From positions 42,639,997-42,703,996 of the forward strand of contig JALGQZ010000002.1 in NCBI GenBank assembly GCA_023105745.1: a stretch of DNA of 64,000 nt, written 5' to 3'. Positions 1-10,646 of this stretch are shown piece after piece. Each line of letters opens with the position of its first letter. Within the stretch, counting starts at the first letter, position 1. The stretch comes from Austropuccinia psidii. Taxonomy: Eukaryota > Basidiomycota > Pucciniomycetes > Pucciniales > Sphaerophragmiaceae. The notes beneath the pieces were generated by a model. It was not told where the DNA came from, searched no databases, and was given only the letters and a program-made list of their open reading frames with translations. The translations under genes were made by a program, and so were the position numbers.

Positions 1-1971
1 CTTGTCAATACCCAAGTTCAAACCAGAAACAACATGTCCTAATGCTTTGAGTTCTTCAAAACCAAAATTGCATTTCTTAAGTGAAATTTTCATGTTCACT
101 TCTGCAACTTTATGAAGTACTCTTGCAAGTCTTTCAAGGTGCAAAGACCATGAGTCAGAACATATAATAATATCATCAATATAAATGATAAGCCATCCTT
201 CAGACAACTCTGTGGGGAAGATGGTATTCATCATTCTTTGATAATGAGATGGAGCATTTTTAATGCCAAATGGCATTCTAAGATACTCAAAAATGCCACA
301 GTGAGTGATAATTCTAAGTAATTTCTTAGCTTTAGGCGTCAAAACATTTTGATGGAAGCCTTTCAATGCATCCATTGATGTTATATACTTGGCTTTAGAT
401 AATTGAGTCAAGGTTTCTTGAATTCTAGGGATTGGATACCTATCTGGAACTGTGTAGGTATTCAAAGCTCTAAAATCTCCAACCATTCTTGACTTATCAT
501 TATGCCATGCAATAATAACAGGTGTTGTCACTTCAACTTCCTCATTATGGCCTACTTTCCTTAGCACACCAAGTTGGATCAACTCTTGGATATGTTTTTC
601 CAAGGCCTCTCTAGCTCTGGGACTGGCTGGATAAGCTGGTCTTCTGAGTACTGGAGGATATGGTCTGTCAATATTAAGAGTAATATCAACTTCATGTCCT
701 CTTATAGCGCCTAATGGTTCATTATCAGAGGCAAATGCATTTTTATATGTGTATAACACATTAATAAGCTCATTCCTCATCTTTGGTGACAATGATTGAT
801 TAATTTGTGCTTCAACAAGTTGATTAGTCACAAATTCATTTTTGTAAGTATCTTTGACAGAAGATACTACAGATATCTGTTTTGGCATATTGGAGAAAGC
901 AAATTTCTGTCTCTTGTTATCTCCAATTGTGAAATATCTGTCTTTATGGTTATTTATATCAATACCATAAATATTTAAGTAATCATTTCCAAGAATGATG
1001 TGCTGAGATGTGCAATTATCCATTACTACAATCTCAGTTTTCATTCTTACACTTCCTGCTGGATGTGGGAATACAATATTAGTGTCCAATATGCCCAAGG
1101 GGTACATATTGTTACTGGCACTACTGAATTGTACACCTTCTATTGGTAATAGATGGTTTTTCCATTCAGGAAGTATAATTTGGAGATAATCTTCGCCAAC
1201 ACAAGTGCAAAATGCCCCTGTATCCAAATTTACTTTGGCTTCAATATCACTCATCAGAACTGATGTGATACAGGATGATCCAGCAGTATAACCCTTTCCT
1301 CTAGCAGGTTTTGTTTTACACATTCTGGCATCTTGGATATTGATCAGGTTGCAGCAATCTTCACTGTACTGTGGCAAGTGGGTATGGACTTCTGTGACCT
1401 CAAAGAAAGCTGAAATGTTTTCAATAGGATAGTCCTCCACTGGTGTATCTTCAGAGACTGCAGAATCTTGATCAGACTCCTCTTTTTCTTCAGTACACTT
1501 AATTTCTTCAATGACTTGAACTTCATTGATTTTTGTCTTTTTAGGACAAGTGTTGGCTAAATGTGAAGTACTTCCACATTTATGACACATCAAGACAGGT
1601 CTTTCTGGTCTTCTTTCCTCTCTAGGAATCTTTGAGACTATTTTGGACTCTATTGGGTTTTTAATCCAAGTTTTACCAATTCTTGTCCTGGTAATGATAT
1701 CTTCCATAGCATTAATGTAGTCCTCTGTTGAACAAGGTTCCACACATCTGCTTTTGATAGCATGTTCCAGTTCTCCTCCACACTTTCTTAATATTTTCAT
1801 ATTAATCATAGTGTCAGACATATCTGGGTGTAAAGCAGATAATCTGTCTTTTTGTTTGAAGAACCAAGTAAGTGGTTTGTCTTTTTCTGAGTTAAAAATG
1901 GCACTTTCAAAAGCATTCTCCATTTTAAACCTCCAAGAATTATTGGCCCATTTGGTAATCACTTCAGATTG
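1..1971 (-). CDS. Element A Gag C-terminal part, protease and start of RT (partial)
   Basis: This is the downstream part of the single Gag-Pol frame of element A. In minus-strand order it encodes the end of the capsid-like domain (1,971-1,650), a CX2CX4HX4C zinc knuckle at about 1,590-1,545 (CHKCGSTSHLANTC), an acidic linker, an aspartic protease with a DTGA active site near 1,220, and RT from about 760 to the left edge, including YIDD near 180. I read all 657 codons in frame and found no stop. The frame leaves the window at base 1 and is cut at 1,971 by the LTR of element B. It is closest to the Pol of elements B and F in this window. The visible part was intact before B inserted. Confidence 0.88.
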
Positions 1972-3996
1972 TGTAAGGTTTGACTATGAAACAATAAGTA
2001 AAAATTACTAATTTTTTACTTATTGTACTCTGAATGTCCTTATAATTGAAATAAATAAGATTAAAATAATAATAATAATAAAGAAATATTATTATTATGG
2101 CGTAAAAATATTATATTATTAAATAAATATAATAATATAATTAATATTATATGAAATTATAATATTATAAATAATATATTAATATAAAATAATTAATATA
2201 TTATAAAGCTCTTTATTATTGTTACCAACAAATAATAAAGGCGTAAAAAACTGTTTTTTATAAATAAAAAACAATTAATAACAATAATATTACTAATATT
2301 AAAGTTATATATTAATATAAATACTATTTATATTAAATAAGAATTATTAAGAGTAATAATAAGAGAGAAATTATTATAATAAGATGAAATAACCTACTTT
2401 TAACACTTAAAATAATAATTTTGAGATATTTTACCCCAAAAGAATATAATACAACTTTTTCAAATTGTATTTACAATAAAAATAAAGAAAATTACTAAAA
2501 TTCTTGATTTTTACGTGGAAATCAGATTATAGAGAGATTTAAAACAAAAACAATTAAAGAATTGATTTAATAACGTAAAAATAGTGACTAAAATTAAGAT
2601 GGTCTTTGGTCTTAAATAATATAAGAGTTTTATATATAAAGAATAAAGAAATTACCTTTTATCTAATTGATTTAATGTTTTTGATGCGTCTGAGGGGTAA
2701 ATAGATTAAAAAGAGCTCTATTTATAGTAAATACCTCCCTCCTAGAGTCCAACAGGCTTCTAGTAGACGTGTACTGATCATATCCACTGGAATTGATCAA
2801 TATTTTAAGGTTTGAGGGTGATTACATCATGATCAAACCATATTGCATCATTATTACACCATTATTTAGAGTTATCACTGTAACTCTAAGTTTGATGACA
2901 TCAGAGGCTTGGCAGAACCCCAAATTTCGTGGATTTTATTAGTTTTAATCATAAAGTAATAGTATTCACCAATTTTATCACTCTTAAGACTGTTAAACTT
3001 AATTTAAGGTTACAGTATGTGATCATAACAGCTCAATTTAAGCTCAAACTTTGATCCTCAATAACTTTGAAGGTTTTCACGCTACAGCAATTCAGAGAGT
3101 GAATTCTGATAGCCTGACATAACCTTATTATGCTGCCAAGAGCCTTTCATTACATCATCAAAACTCTAATTTTGATGATTTTTCTTGTAACTCATCTTTT
3201 CTGTTGAAATTCAATATTTTAAACTTCAAACCTTGATTTCAGGGGATTATACCCTGAATTTAATAATAAAAATTACGTCATTCTTCTCGAATAAACTAGT
3301 AGAATCCAACTGTATACTTTTTTTTAAGTTTGGACTACTTTCACAACAAAGTGGTCAACAGCTCTGTTGATTTTTATCAATATTTCCTCATAAGTCTTAA
3401 CCTTGTTTATAATTTGCAAAATAAAGTTCATATCTGTGTTCTTACAGTAATTACGTGGTAACTTTATTTTTGGTTCATCATTCTAGCATTTATAGTTTAG
3501 AAGATATTAGCTATGATCCCTGAATATATGCGTTGACCAAAAAAGTGCATATATTCAGGATAATTCCTTAAGTATTGATTTTGGGAATTAGCTTATTAAT
3601 TGTTTTATATGTGGATGTTTGTGGGGAATCCACTGGTACAATTTCTTTCACATGTTGTTTCATTAGTTTCTGAGATAAATAAGTTTTTATGGTTTTTATA
3701 AGGTATTATACCTTATAATTCCTTAAATATTGACTTTACAGATATGCCATAAAAATGGTATATGTGTATTTTTCCATGGGGAATCCAATGGTATAATTTG
3801 TTTTACATGTTGATTCATTGGTTTTTAAGTTAAACCAATTTTAGTACCAATTTATGGTATTTTTTGTATATTTGAGTAATTATTTTTAGTGTATAATTAT
3901 TCTAATTAATTTTAATATAATTATATTAAAAGTATAATTATTCTGAGTCTTTTTTGTGACCTCATTGGGTATGTGGTCATATCTCAAAGGCTCACA
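1972..3996 (-). repeat. Element B 3' LTR
   Basis: This 2,025-bp long terminal repeat pairs with 10,647-12,671. On the plus strand it runs from TGTAAGG to GGCTCACA, giving TG...CA ends in element sense. It is very AT-rich, with ATTATT-type runs in the first 700 bp. Confidence 0.93.
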
Positions 3997-4008
3997 TTCC
4001 CTACCACC
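3997..4008 (-). other. Polypurine tract of element B
   Basis: Next to the inner edge of the 3' LTR the minus strand reads GGTGGTAGGGAA directly before TGTGAGCC. Position and composition fit the plus-strand primer of an LTR retrotransposon. Confidence 0.7.
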
Positions 4009-4116
4009 AAAAAAGATTGTACCACAATCTGATATATGTGATTAGGGTATCATCCACTGTCCTACCTCTTCAATAGACTTTTGTTAGTCTTGAAGCTCAA
4101 TAATGCTTAACTTTTT

Positions 4117-6471
4117 TTATTTTTCAGGTTTTCTTTCATGTCTGAACCTTCTTAGTAATTTATCAGCTTTTGTTATATCTTTCTCAAGTAGCCATTCATC
4201 TTCTTGAGTTGAATTTCTATACCTCACAAGGTATTCCCTTTCTTTTTTGTTTCTTGTCCTTCTTTCTTTAAGGACTTTTACTATTTTCTTTTCCTCTCCT
4301 TCCTCCAAGGGGGGAATTTCAAGTGGGGGTTTATTTCTTAGTGGAAATAACTCCTTGTCACTTGAACTGTAAGGTTTTATCAGACTTACAGGGAAAGTTG
4401 GGTGTTTGTTCATTAGTTCACCTGTGAGTTCTAATTGCACAGCATTGGGTCCATGGAGTGCTTTTATCATAAATGGTCCTGCAAAGGAATCTTTCAATCT
4501 CTTTGGGCCTTTTATGTTATTGAAATTAGGGGTTGATACTAAAACCAAGTCTCCTATTTTGAAATCAGGTGGTTTATGACTTTTATCCCATCTTTCTTTT
4601 GCATATTCAAAAGAATCTTGCATGCATCTGTTTGCATGGTGTCTTGCTTTGTCAAGCATTATCTTGAAACTGCTTGCTGTTGGATGTATATCCACTAAGT
4701 CCTTTTTGAGGGTGTCATAAGGAAGTCTTGGATTCCAACCTTTCTCTAGCATTGCTGGTGTTTTGCCAGTAGAAGAATGGATTGATGTCTTATATGCCAG
4801 TTCAAGTGCTGGTATTAGTGTACACCAATCATGGGTAAAACCATCAGAATCTTTGAATTCTAGCCCATAAGCACAGAATCTTCTGATCATATCCTCTAGG
4901 GTTTGTATCATTCTTTCTGCTAGACCATCAGTTTGAGGATGATAAGCTGTTGAGAATGATAACTTTGTCCCAAACAAGTTATGGAGGTTTGTCCATAATG
5001 CTGAAGTGAACTTTGGGTCTCTGTCACTTATAATATTTTGGAATAAGCCTGTGTGGCTAATGACTTTATTCCATATCATTATGGCTGTATCCATAGCTGT
5101 GTCATCTTTATGACATGGTAAGAACATGGGAGTTTTACTGTACCTGTCAACTAACACTAGACATGCATTATAACTCCTGTCTCCTCCTGGAGGTAAGGTT
5201 GTTACCCAATCCATATGAACTATTTCCCATGGGGATTTTGGTTCTTGGATTTGGATCATCATTCCAAATTTCTTTCCTGTGGCTCTGTTGGCTTTTTGGC
5301 ATCTGTCACAGGTTTGGCAGTACTCTGCAACATCTTTCTTCCAATTTGGCCACCAAGAGCAGGTTTTCACCCTCTCTAGTGTCCTATCTTCTGAGAGATG
5401 TCCAGATGCAACACTATCATGACACTCATGTAAAATAGTGTTTATTAGTGTTCTGTCTGTTAAGGCCATAACACATGTGTGTTTTGTTCTATGGTAAAGG
5501 ATTCCATCAAGGAGGTGGAATCTTCCTTCATCATATGCCTTTTTCCATATTTCATCTAGTTTTGATGAAAGTGATGGATCTTTGCAGTCTTTCATTAGAA
5601 GTTGGCTTAAGATATGGCAATTTTTGTCTGTCTTATAGCTTTCTTTAACTTGGTTAAAGAATTCTGTGCCAATGTCTGTAACACATATTTCTTCTATATG
5701 GTGCTCTTCTTGTGGTACCCATGCTGGATTGTCAGGGGTATTTGCTAGAGCCCATCTGCTAAGACCATCTGCATTTTTATGGATATTTCCAGATTTATCA
5801 ACAATAGTCATATTTCCTTTATATTCTTGGATAGCAATTTGCCATCTCAGCATATGTCTATTTGGAGTCTTCATATTTAATAGTGATTTCACAGCATTAC
5901 AGTCTGTGATTACATCAAATACTGTGCCATCCAAATAATAATGCAGTTTTTCTAAAGCCCATACTAGGAATAAGCATTCCATTTGGCTTTCTCCATACCT
6001 TGCTTCTGTTGGCTTTATCTGCCTTGAAATGAAACAAATTGGTCCTTCCACTGGTTTATCATTGATAATTTGTGTTTGGTGAAGTGCAGCACCTAGTCCT
6101 TCTCCACAAGCATTAATGTACAGTTTGAAGGGTAGTTTCCAATCTGGCATCAGAAGAAATGGGGCATTTGTTAAGGAATTTTTCAATTCTTCATATGCCT
6201 TGACTCTTTCTTCTGTCATCTCATAGACTGTTTGTTGGTCACATAGCTTATACAATGATTTAGCAATCTTTGCAAAGTCCTTTATATGCTGTCTATAGTA
6301 ACCAGCAAATCCTAGAAATGATTGCATTTCTTTTTTGGTTTGAGGCATTGGTTTAAGTAGTACTGCTGCTACTTTATTTTTGTCTATGCCTAGACTAAGG
6401 CCAGATACTACATGTCCTAGGGCTTTTAATTCACTATATGCAAAATGACATTTTTTCAATGAAATTTTCAT
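4117..6471 (-). CDS. Element B Pol C-terminal part: RT thumb, RNase H, integrase, chromodomain-like tail
   Basis: A 784-codon frame continues Pol after a frameshift. The order is RT connection ([17 protein letters not shown], about residue 50), RNase H (about 110-250), an HHCC zinc-binding integrase N-terminus (ECHD..GH...CDRCQK, about 350-400), the DDE core ([21 protein letters not shown]), a GPF segment (DSFAGPF), and a tail with REYLVRY and DEWLLEKDI that resembles a chromodomain. The first RNase H catalytic Asp is Asn here (YINACGEG against YIDASGDG in element F), which should abolish that activity. A 5-nt shortfall against element A just upstream of this ATG puts the segment out of frame with 6,434-8,980. 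Confidence 0.9.
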   Translation of the reverse strand: MKISLKKCHFAYSELKALGHVVSGLSLGIDKNKVAAVLLKPMPQTKKEMQSFLGFAGYYRQHIKDFAKIAKSLYKLCDQQTVYEMTEERVKAYEELKNSLTNAPFLLMPDWKLPFKLYINACGEGLGAALHQTQIINDKPVEGPICFISRQIKPTEARYGESQMECLFLVWALEKLHYYLDGTVFDVITDCNAVKSLLNMKTPNRHMLRWQIAIQEYKGNMTIVDKSGNIHKNADGLSRWALANTPDNPAWVPQEEHHIEEICVTDIGTEFFNQVKESYKTDKNCHILSQLLMKDCKDPSLSSKLDEIWKKAYDEGRFHLLDGILYHRTKHTCVMALTDRTLINTILHECHDSVASGHLSEDRTLERVKTCSWWPNWKKDVAEYCQTCDRCQKANRATGKKFGMMIQIQEPKSPWEIVHMDWVTTLPPGGDRSYNACLVLVDRYSKTPMFLPCHKDDTAMDTAIMIWNKVISHTGLFQNIISDRDPKFTSALWTNLHNLFGTKLSFSTAYHPQTDGLAERMIQTLEDMIRRFCAYGLEFKDSDGFTHDWCTLIPALELAYKTSIHSSTGKTPAMLEKGWNPRLPYDTLKKDLVDIHPTASSFKIMLDKARHHANRCMQDSFEYAKERWDKSHKPPDFKIGDLVLVSTPNFNNIKGPKRLKDSFAGPFMIKALHGPNAVQLELTGELMNKHPTFPVSLIKPYSSSDKELFPLRNKPPLEIPPLEEGEEKKIVKVLKERRTRNKKEREYLVRYRNSTQEDEWLLEKDITKADKLLRRFRHERKPEK

Positions 6472-8980
6472 ATTTGACTATTTTCTGTAGTACCCTTTCT
6501 AGTCTTGTCAGGTGATTTTCCCAAGTTTCTGAGCAAACTATGATATCATCAATGTAGATTATTAACCATCCTTCTGATAATTCTTCAGGAAATATGGTAT
6601 TCATCATTCTTTGATAATGGGAAGGTGCATTTCTTATCCCAAATGGCATTCTTAAGTATTCAAAAATTCCACAATGGACTATTATTCTTAGTAGTTTCTT
6701 GGCATTGTCTGTTAAGACATTTTGATGAAAACCCTTAAGAGCATCCATAGCTGTGATGAACTTAGCTTGTGACAATTGGGTCAATGTCTCATGGATTCTG
6801 GGTATTGGATATCTGTCTGGAATGGTATAGGTATTCAGGGCTCTGAAGTCTCCTACCATCCTTGATTTTCCATTATGCCAAGTTATAATGACAGGTGTAG
6901 TAACTTCTACTTGTTCATTATGTCCAACCTTTCTTAATACTCCAAGGTCCATTAATTCTTTAATGTGCACTTCTAAGGCTTCTCTAGCTCTTGGACTGGC
7001 TGGATAAGCAGGTCTTCTTAATAAAGGTGGGTAAGGTTTTTCTACATTAAGAATTATATCCACTTCATGTCCAATTATGGCACCTAGTGGCTCTTTGTCA
7101 GTTGCAAAGGCATTTTTGTACTTAAATAAGAGATCAATCAATTTTTCTTTCATTTTTTCTGTTAATTCTTGATTGAATTCTGCCTCTATGAGTTGTTCAG
7201 ATATAAAAAGTTCCTTTTCTGGAATTTTTTCTTCATTCTTAATAACTGTGATTTGTTTTTTGTTATTTAATAATTCAAACTTTTGTCTTTTGTTATCTCC
7301 TATGGTAAAATATCTATCCTTTTGGTTGGAGATATCTATACCATAGATTGATAAGTAGTCATTCCCAAGTATGAAATGATTACTAGTACAGTTGTCCATT
7401 ACTACAAACTCTACTTTAATTCTGACACATTGTGAGGGATGAGGAAAAATTAGTGTTAAATCAATTATTCCAAGGGGCTTCATGCTCTCACTTGCACTAC
7501 TAAATTTGACACCTTGTATTGGCATAAGTTTTTCTTGCCAGTCTGGGACAATGGTTTTTAAATAACTTTTGCCAACACAAGTGCAATATGCTCCTGTATC
7601 CAAGTTAACCTTTCCTTCTTGGTTATCAACCATAACAATACTAATACTTGATTTTCCAGCTGTATATCCCATTCCTCTTGCAGGTTTGGTTCTATACATT
7701 TTGGCATCTTGTATGTTTGTTAGATTTGTGTCAGATGTTCCAACTTGTGGCAAGTTTGAGTTAACATCCAGTACTTCATAAATTATATCAATATTATTAA
7801 TTTGTGCATTAATTATATTGATTTCATCACTTTCAGAGCTTTCTGACTCTTCTGTCTCTTTTTCAGAGTCTGATTCCTCTTCTTTGTCATTGTGGTTTTC
7901 TGTTTCCACAATTTCATTAATCTTTGCTTTTTTAAGGCAATTATTGGCTAAGTGTCCAATACCTCCACATTTATGGCATTTTCTTTTCTCATTATTGTTG
8001 GATGTATTGGGCTTAAAGGATTCTTTTGATTGATCTTTTTTGATAAATGGTTTATTTGGGCTTTTAATGTCCAATTTTTTCCAAGTCCTGCCAATTTTTG
8101 TTCTTGTCACTATATCTTCTAGTGCATTTATATACTCTTCTGTGGAGCATGGTTCTATGCACCTGCTTCTTAGGGCATGTTCTAGTTCCCCTCCACATTT
8201 TTTAAGTATTTTCATATGCACCATCTTCTGTGACATTTCTGGGTACAGTGCATTAAGCCTTTCAACTTGTTTTAAGAACCAAGTTAAAGGTTTATCTTTC
8301 TCAGGGTCAAAGAAAGAGTTTTCAAATGCATTTTCTATCTTATACCTCCAGGCATCATTTGCCCACTTGGTGATTATTTCTTGTTTCCACCAAGACCAGG
8401 TATTTTTACCATTTGTTTGTCTTATGCCATAATACCATCTTTTTGCAGATTTCTCAAACAATGAGTGTAATCTTGCAGTGATTAATTCATCTGGTATGGC
8501 ATAGTCTTCTTGTAACATGTCAATTGTTTTAATAAATGACATGTGGTCATATTCACCTTCTCCTGTGAATGTTGGCCATTCCTTCAATTGAGGTGCCTCC
8601 TTCATTAAGACTTGGTTATTGTCTTGGTGACTCAAGTCTGTTATGAAAGGATTTGACAATTCCTCTTTTGTTTTAACAGGGCTTCTTATATGAGAAAATG
8701 GTGTTGATAACTTTGGCATATTTAAATTAGCCTCATTAATTTTATCCATTTTTTCTGTAATAAGCCTTATTTCACTTTGAATATCATCTTTCAGATGCAT
8801 TCTTGCTTCATCACTTTTTTCCACATGGTCCAAAAGTAATTTTTGGTGTGATGAAGTCTTTTCTTCAAATTTTTCTACAGAAATACTTAATTTATTTAAT
8901 TTTTCTGTAAGATTGTCAATACTCACATCATAATTGATTGTCAAAGTCTTGTCTTTGATATCTTTTATGTATTTATACAA
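6434..8980 (-). CDS. Element B Gag capsid, zinc knuckle, protease and RT
   Basis: An 848-codon open segment. Residues about 20-90 are coiled-coil-like, about 130-320 form the Gag capsid-like region ([16 protein letters not shown]...), about 334-350 a CX2CX4HX4C knuckle ([14 protein letters not shown]), about 460 the protease DTGA, and about 590-830 RT with YIDD near residue 808. It has no ATG at its start: it is the continuation, in the same frame, of 9,020-9,910 after one TGA. It ends with about ten out-of-frame residues caused by a 5-nt shortfall near 6,475. Apart from these two lesions this would be one Gag-Pol polyprotein. Confidence 0.9.
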   Translation of the reverse strand: MYKYIKDIKDKTLTINYDVSIDNLTEKLNKLSISVEKFEEKTSSHQKLLLDHVEKSDEARMHLKDDIQSEIRLITEKMDKINEANLNMPKLSTPFSHIRSPVKTKEELSNPFITDLSHQDNNQVLMKEAPQLKEWPTFTGEGEYDHMSFIKTIDMLQEDYAIPDELITARLHSLFEKSAKRWYYGIRQTNGKNTWSWWKQEIITKWANDAWRYKIENAFENSFFDPEKDKPLTWFLKQVERLNALYPEMSQKMVHMKILKKCGGELEHALRSRCIEPCSTEEYINALEDIVTRTKIGRTWKKLDIKSPNKPFIKKDQSKESFKPNTSNNNEKRKCHKCGGIGHLANNCLKKAKINEIVETENHNDKEEESDSEKETEESESSESDEINIINAQINNIDIIYEVLDVNSNLPQVGTSDTNLTNIQDAKMYRTKPARGMGYTAGKSSISIVMVDNQEGKVNLDTGAYCTCVGKSYLKTIVPDWQEKLMPIQGVKFSSASESMKPLGIIDLTLIFPHPSQCVRIKVEFVVMDNCTSNHFILGNDYLSIYGIDISNQKDRYFTIGDNKRQKFELLNNKKQITVIKNEEKIPEKELFISEQLIEAEFNQELTEKMKEKLIDLLFKYKNAFATDKEPLGAIIGHEVDIILNVEKPYPPLLRRPAYPASPRAREALEVHIKELMDLGVLRKVGHNEQVEVTTPVIITWHNGKSRMVGDFRALNTYTIPDRYPIPRIHETLTQLSQAKFITAMDALKGFHQNVLTDNAKKLLRIIVHCGIFEYLRMPFGIRNAPSHYQRMMNTIFPEELSEGWLIIYIDDIIVCSETWENHLTRLERVLQKIVKYENFIEKMSFCI

Positions 8981-9019
8981 TTCTTGTTGTCCTTGTATTA
9001 ATTTTTGAGTATTGTCAAT

Positions 9020-9910
9020 TCAATTCTTTGGTTTATTATTTTCAACAATAAACTTAATGTTGTCAATTTCTTTTTTGTTTTGCACAACAATTTTTGTTAA
9101 AGAAGATAAATTGTTATTTATTTCTTGTAGTGATAATAAACTGTTTTTAATTTCTTTTAGAGGTAATATACTATTTTTAATTTCTGTTAAAGTATTTACA
9201 ACATCTTTGGACAAGGTTATTTCTTTGGGAAATGAGGTTGTCTCATTCTTTGCTCTTCCTTGTCCTTGAATTCCATCAAGGTTCTGGCCATGTTGAAAAC
9301 ATTGTCCATGGCATCCTTTTGGATTCTTGGGATTCTGTAGCTTGGGGAATATGGTTTCCTCCAATGCTTTTTCTTGTTCTTCTTCCCTTCTTGGGGAAGT
9401 GGGTTGGCTTGAGGCTTGCTGGTAGAAGCTACTGGGGCTTCTTCCTTGGTTGCCTCCCTCTTTTTGGCATGATAATCCTTGATTTTTTTGATTTGAGGTT
9501 TGGATGACAGTGGATTCCATCCATTGGAGTATTTCACTATCTCCTCCTCTTTGAGGAACTTTTTCAGGATGTGCCAGGAGTTCATCACTCCTTGGTGTAT
9601 TTGAGGCAGCATTTCCCAGTCTTTGTCCTTGTATACTGTGTAATACTGCTTGTACTGGCTCATGTAGATGTCTATTTGAACCCTCTGAATGTGATTTGTA
9701 CCTATTTGAGTTACTCATACTTAGTTCCAATTCAGGCTCAGATATCATGGGCATTTCTGGGACTTGCCTTTGGGATAAGGCACTTCCTTGTGTGGATTCT
9801 GTTCCACTGGGGATATTGCCCTTTCTTTTCCCTTTTGAGGGATCAATTCTACCTCTGAGTCCAGCTTCATCTGATTGGATGGAGTATTGGGAACCTCTTC
9901 TGGTAGTCAT
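9020..9910 (-). CDS. Element B Gag N-terminal part (unspliced frame)
   Basis: A 296-codon frame starts MTTRRGSQYSIQSD, matching the starts in A (TRNGSNYSVQPD) and F (TRSGASY). Its ATG (9,908-9,910) lies inside a predicted intron (9,900-9,984), so only unspliced RNA would use it. The middle is Q/S/P-rich low complexity and overlaps the spliced accessory frame; the end is a repetitive coiled coil (EIKNSLLSLQEI-type heptads). It stops at TGA 9,020 but stays in frame with the capsid segment beyond. The same stop is absent in A and sits elsewhere in F, so I read it as a mutation. Confidence 0.75.
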   Translation of the reverse strand: MTTRRGSQYSIQSDEAGLRGRIDPSKGKRKGNIPSGTESTQGSALSQRQVPEMPMISEPELELSMSNSNRYKSHSEGSNRHLHEPVQAVLHSIQGQRLGNAASNTPRSDELLAHPEKVPQRGGDSEILQWMESTVIQTSNQKNQGLSCQKEGGNQGRSPSSFYQQASSQPTSPRREEEQEKALEETIFPKLQNPKNPKGCHGQCFQHGQNLDGIQGQGRAKNETTSFPKEITLSKDVVNTLTEIKNSILPLKEIKNSLLSLQEINNNLSSLTKIVVQNKKEIDNIKFIVENNKPKN

Positions 9911-10134
9911 AATTAAAGAATAAGAAAAAATAAAAGTATTTTAGAAAAAAATTCTTTTATGGCAATTTAAAAAGAGGTGCTCACCTTCAGAGTCTTGAAT
10001 GGTGGGCCCTGGAAAGTCTAATTTCTTAGCTTTCTTTCTTTTGGTGATAACTGGTGTTGGAGAACTTTGACAAGTTTCTTCCACCAATCTCTCAACAGTA
10101 GCTTGGTTGTCTTCTGTTGGGTTATCTTCAAACA
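9217..10134 (-). CDS. Element B spliced accessory protein overlapping gag (predicted)
   Basis: Predicted exons on the minus strand are 10,134-9,985 (150 nt), 9,899-9,768 (132 nt) and 9,701-9,217. Intron 1 is 9,984-9,900 (GTGAGC...CCAG, 85 nt). Intron 2 is 9,767-9,702 (GC donor GCAAGT...ATAG, 66 nt). The acceptor before the first exon is TTTTTTAG. All junctions are phase 1. The product is read in the +1 frame relative to Gag and ends in a basic segment, then YRIPRIQKDAMDNVFNMAR and TLMEFKDKEEQRM. Across intron 2 the residues GTNHIQRVQIDIY align without a gap with GLNHFQVAAIEIY in A. The function is unknown and no catalytic motif is visible. The initiating exon, probably in the LTR or leader, was not found. 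Confidence 0.62.
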
Positions 10135-10628
10135 CTAAAAAAGACAAATAAATATAAGTCTTTTTATAATAAGTGTTATTTTTGGCAAGATATGGCAATT
10201 TTCCACGTAGAAATCGCTTTTATATCTTTGAAAAAATGAAATAAATAAAGAAATGAATAAAAATGAATAAAAATAACTTTTTTATTGGTTTTTAATATTT
10301 TTTAATATTTTTTATATATTTTTTTATTTTTATTTTTTAAAGAATAAAATAAAAAATGAATATGATTCTTATAAAATTAAATTATAATAAAAAATATTTT
10401 TGATTTGTAAAATATCTCTTTTAATCACTAGAGTCACTCAAAGAAAGTTTTTGCAAGTCTAAGGATGTGAAAAACCACGTGTAAGACAGTACAATTGCTT
10501 TCCAAATGCCTCAATAGCTTTTAAAATCAATAAAATATAAAATTATTATATAATTTTATGATTATAAATATAATTTATTATTGGATAAACCCAAATAGAA
10601 TCTTTTTAAAGGTCTTTTAAGTAAATAT
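10135..10628 (-). other. Element B 5' leader, noncoding
   Basis: This AT-rich leader lies between the PBS and the first predicted accessory exon. A stretch at 10,427-10,490 (ACTCAAAGAA ... GGATGTGAAAAA) is shared with the leader of element A at 14,508-14,567, which suggests a conserved leader signal, possibly packaging or splicing. No coding potential was seen. Confidence 0.5.
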
Positions 10629-10646
10629 CACGGCCAGGCCCCCAAA
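10629..10646 (-). other. PBS-like block of element B
   Basis: The plus-strand block CACGGCCAGGCCCCCAAA abuts the 5' LTR. Element sense reads TTTGGGGGCCTGGCCGTG right after the LTR. It is shared almost unchanged with elements A, D and F, whose LTRs are otherwise diverged, so it is probably the tRNA primer site. I could not assign the tRNA. Confidence 0.6.

Noticed and set aside
1754..2011. Plus-strand ORF spanning the A/B junction
   Set aside because: It runs antisense through A gag into the B LTR and is created by the insertion; no coding support.
9020..9022. In-frame TGA in B gag (and TAA 59,267 in F) as programmed readthrough
   Set aside because: The two stops are at different places and A has none, so independent nonsense mutations are simpler.
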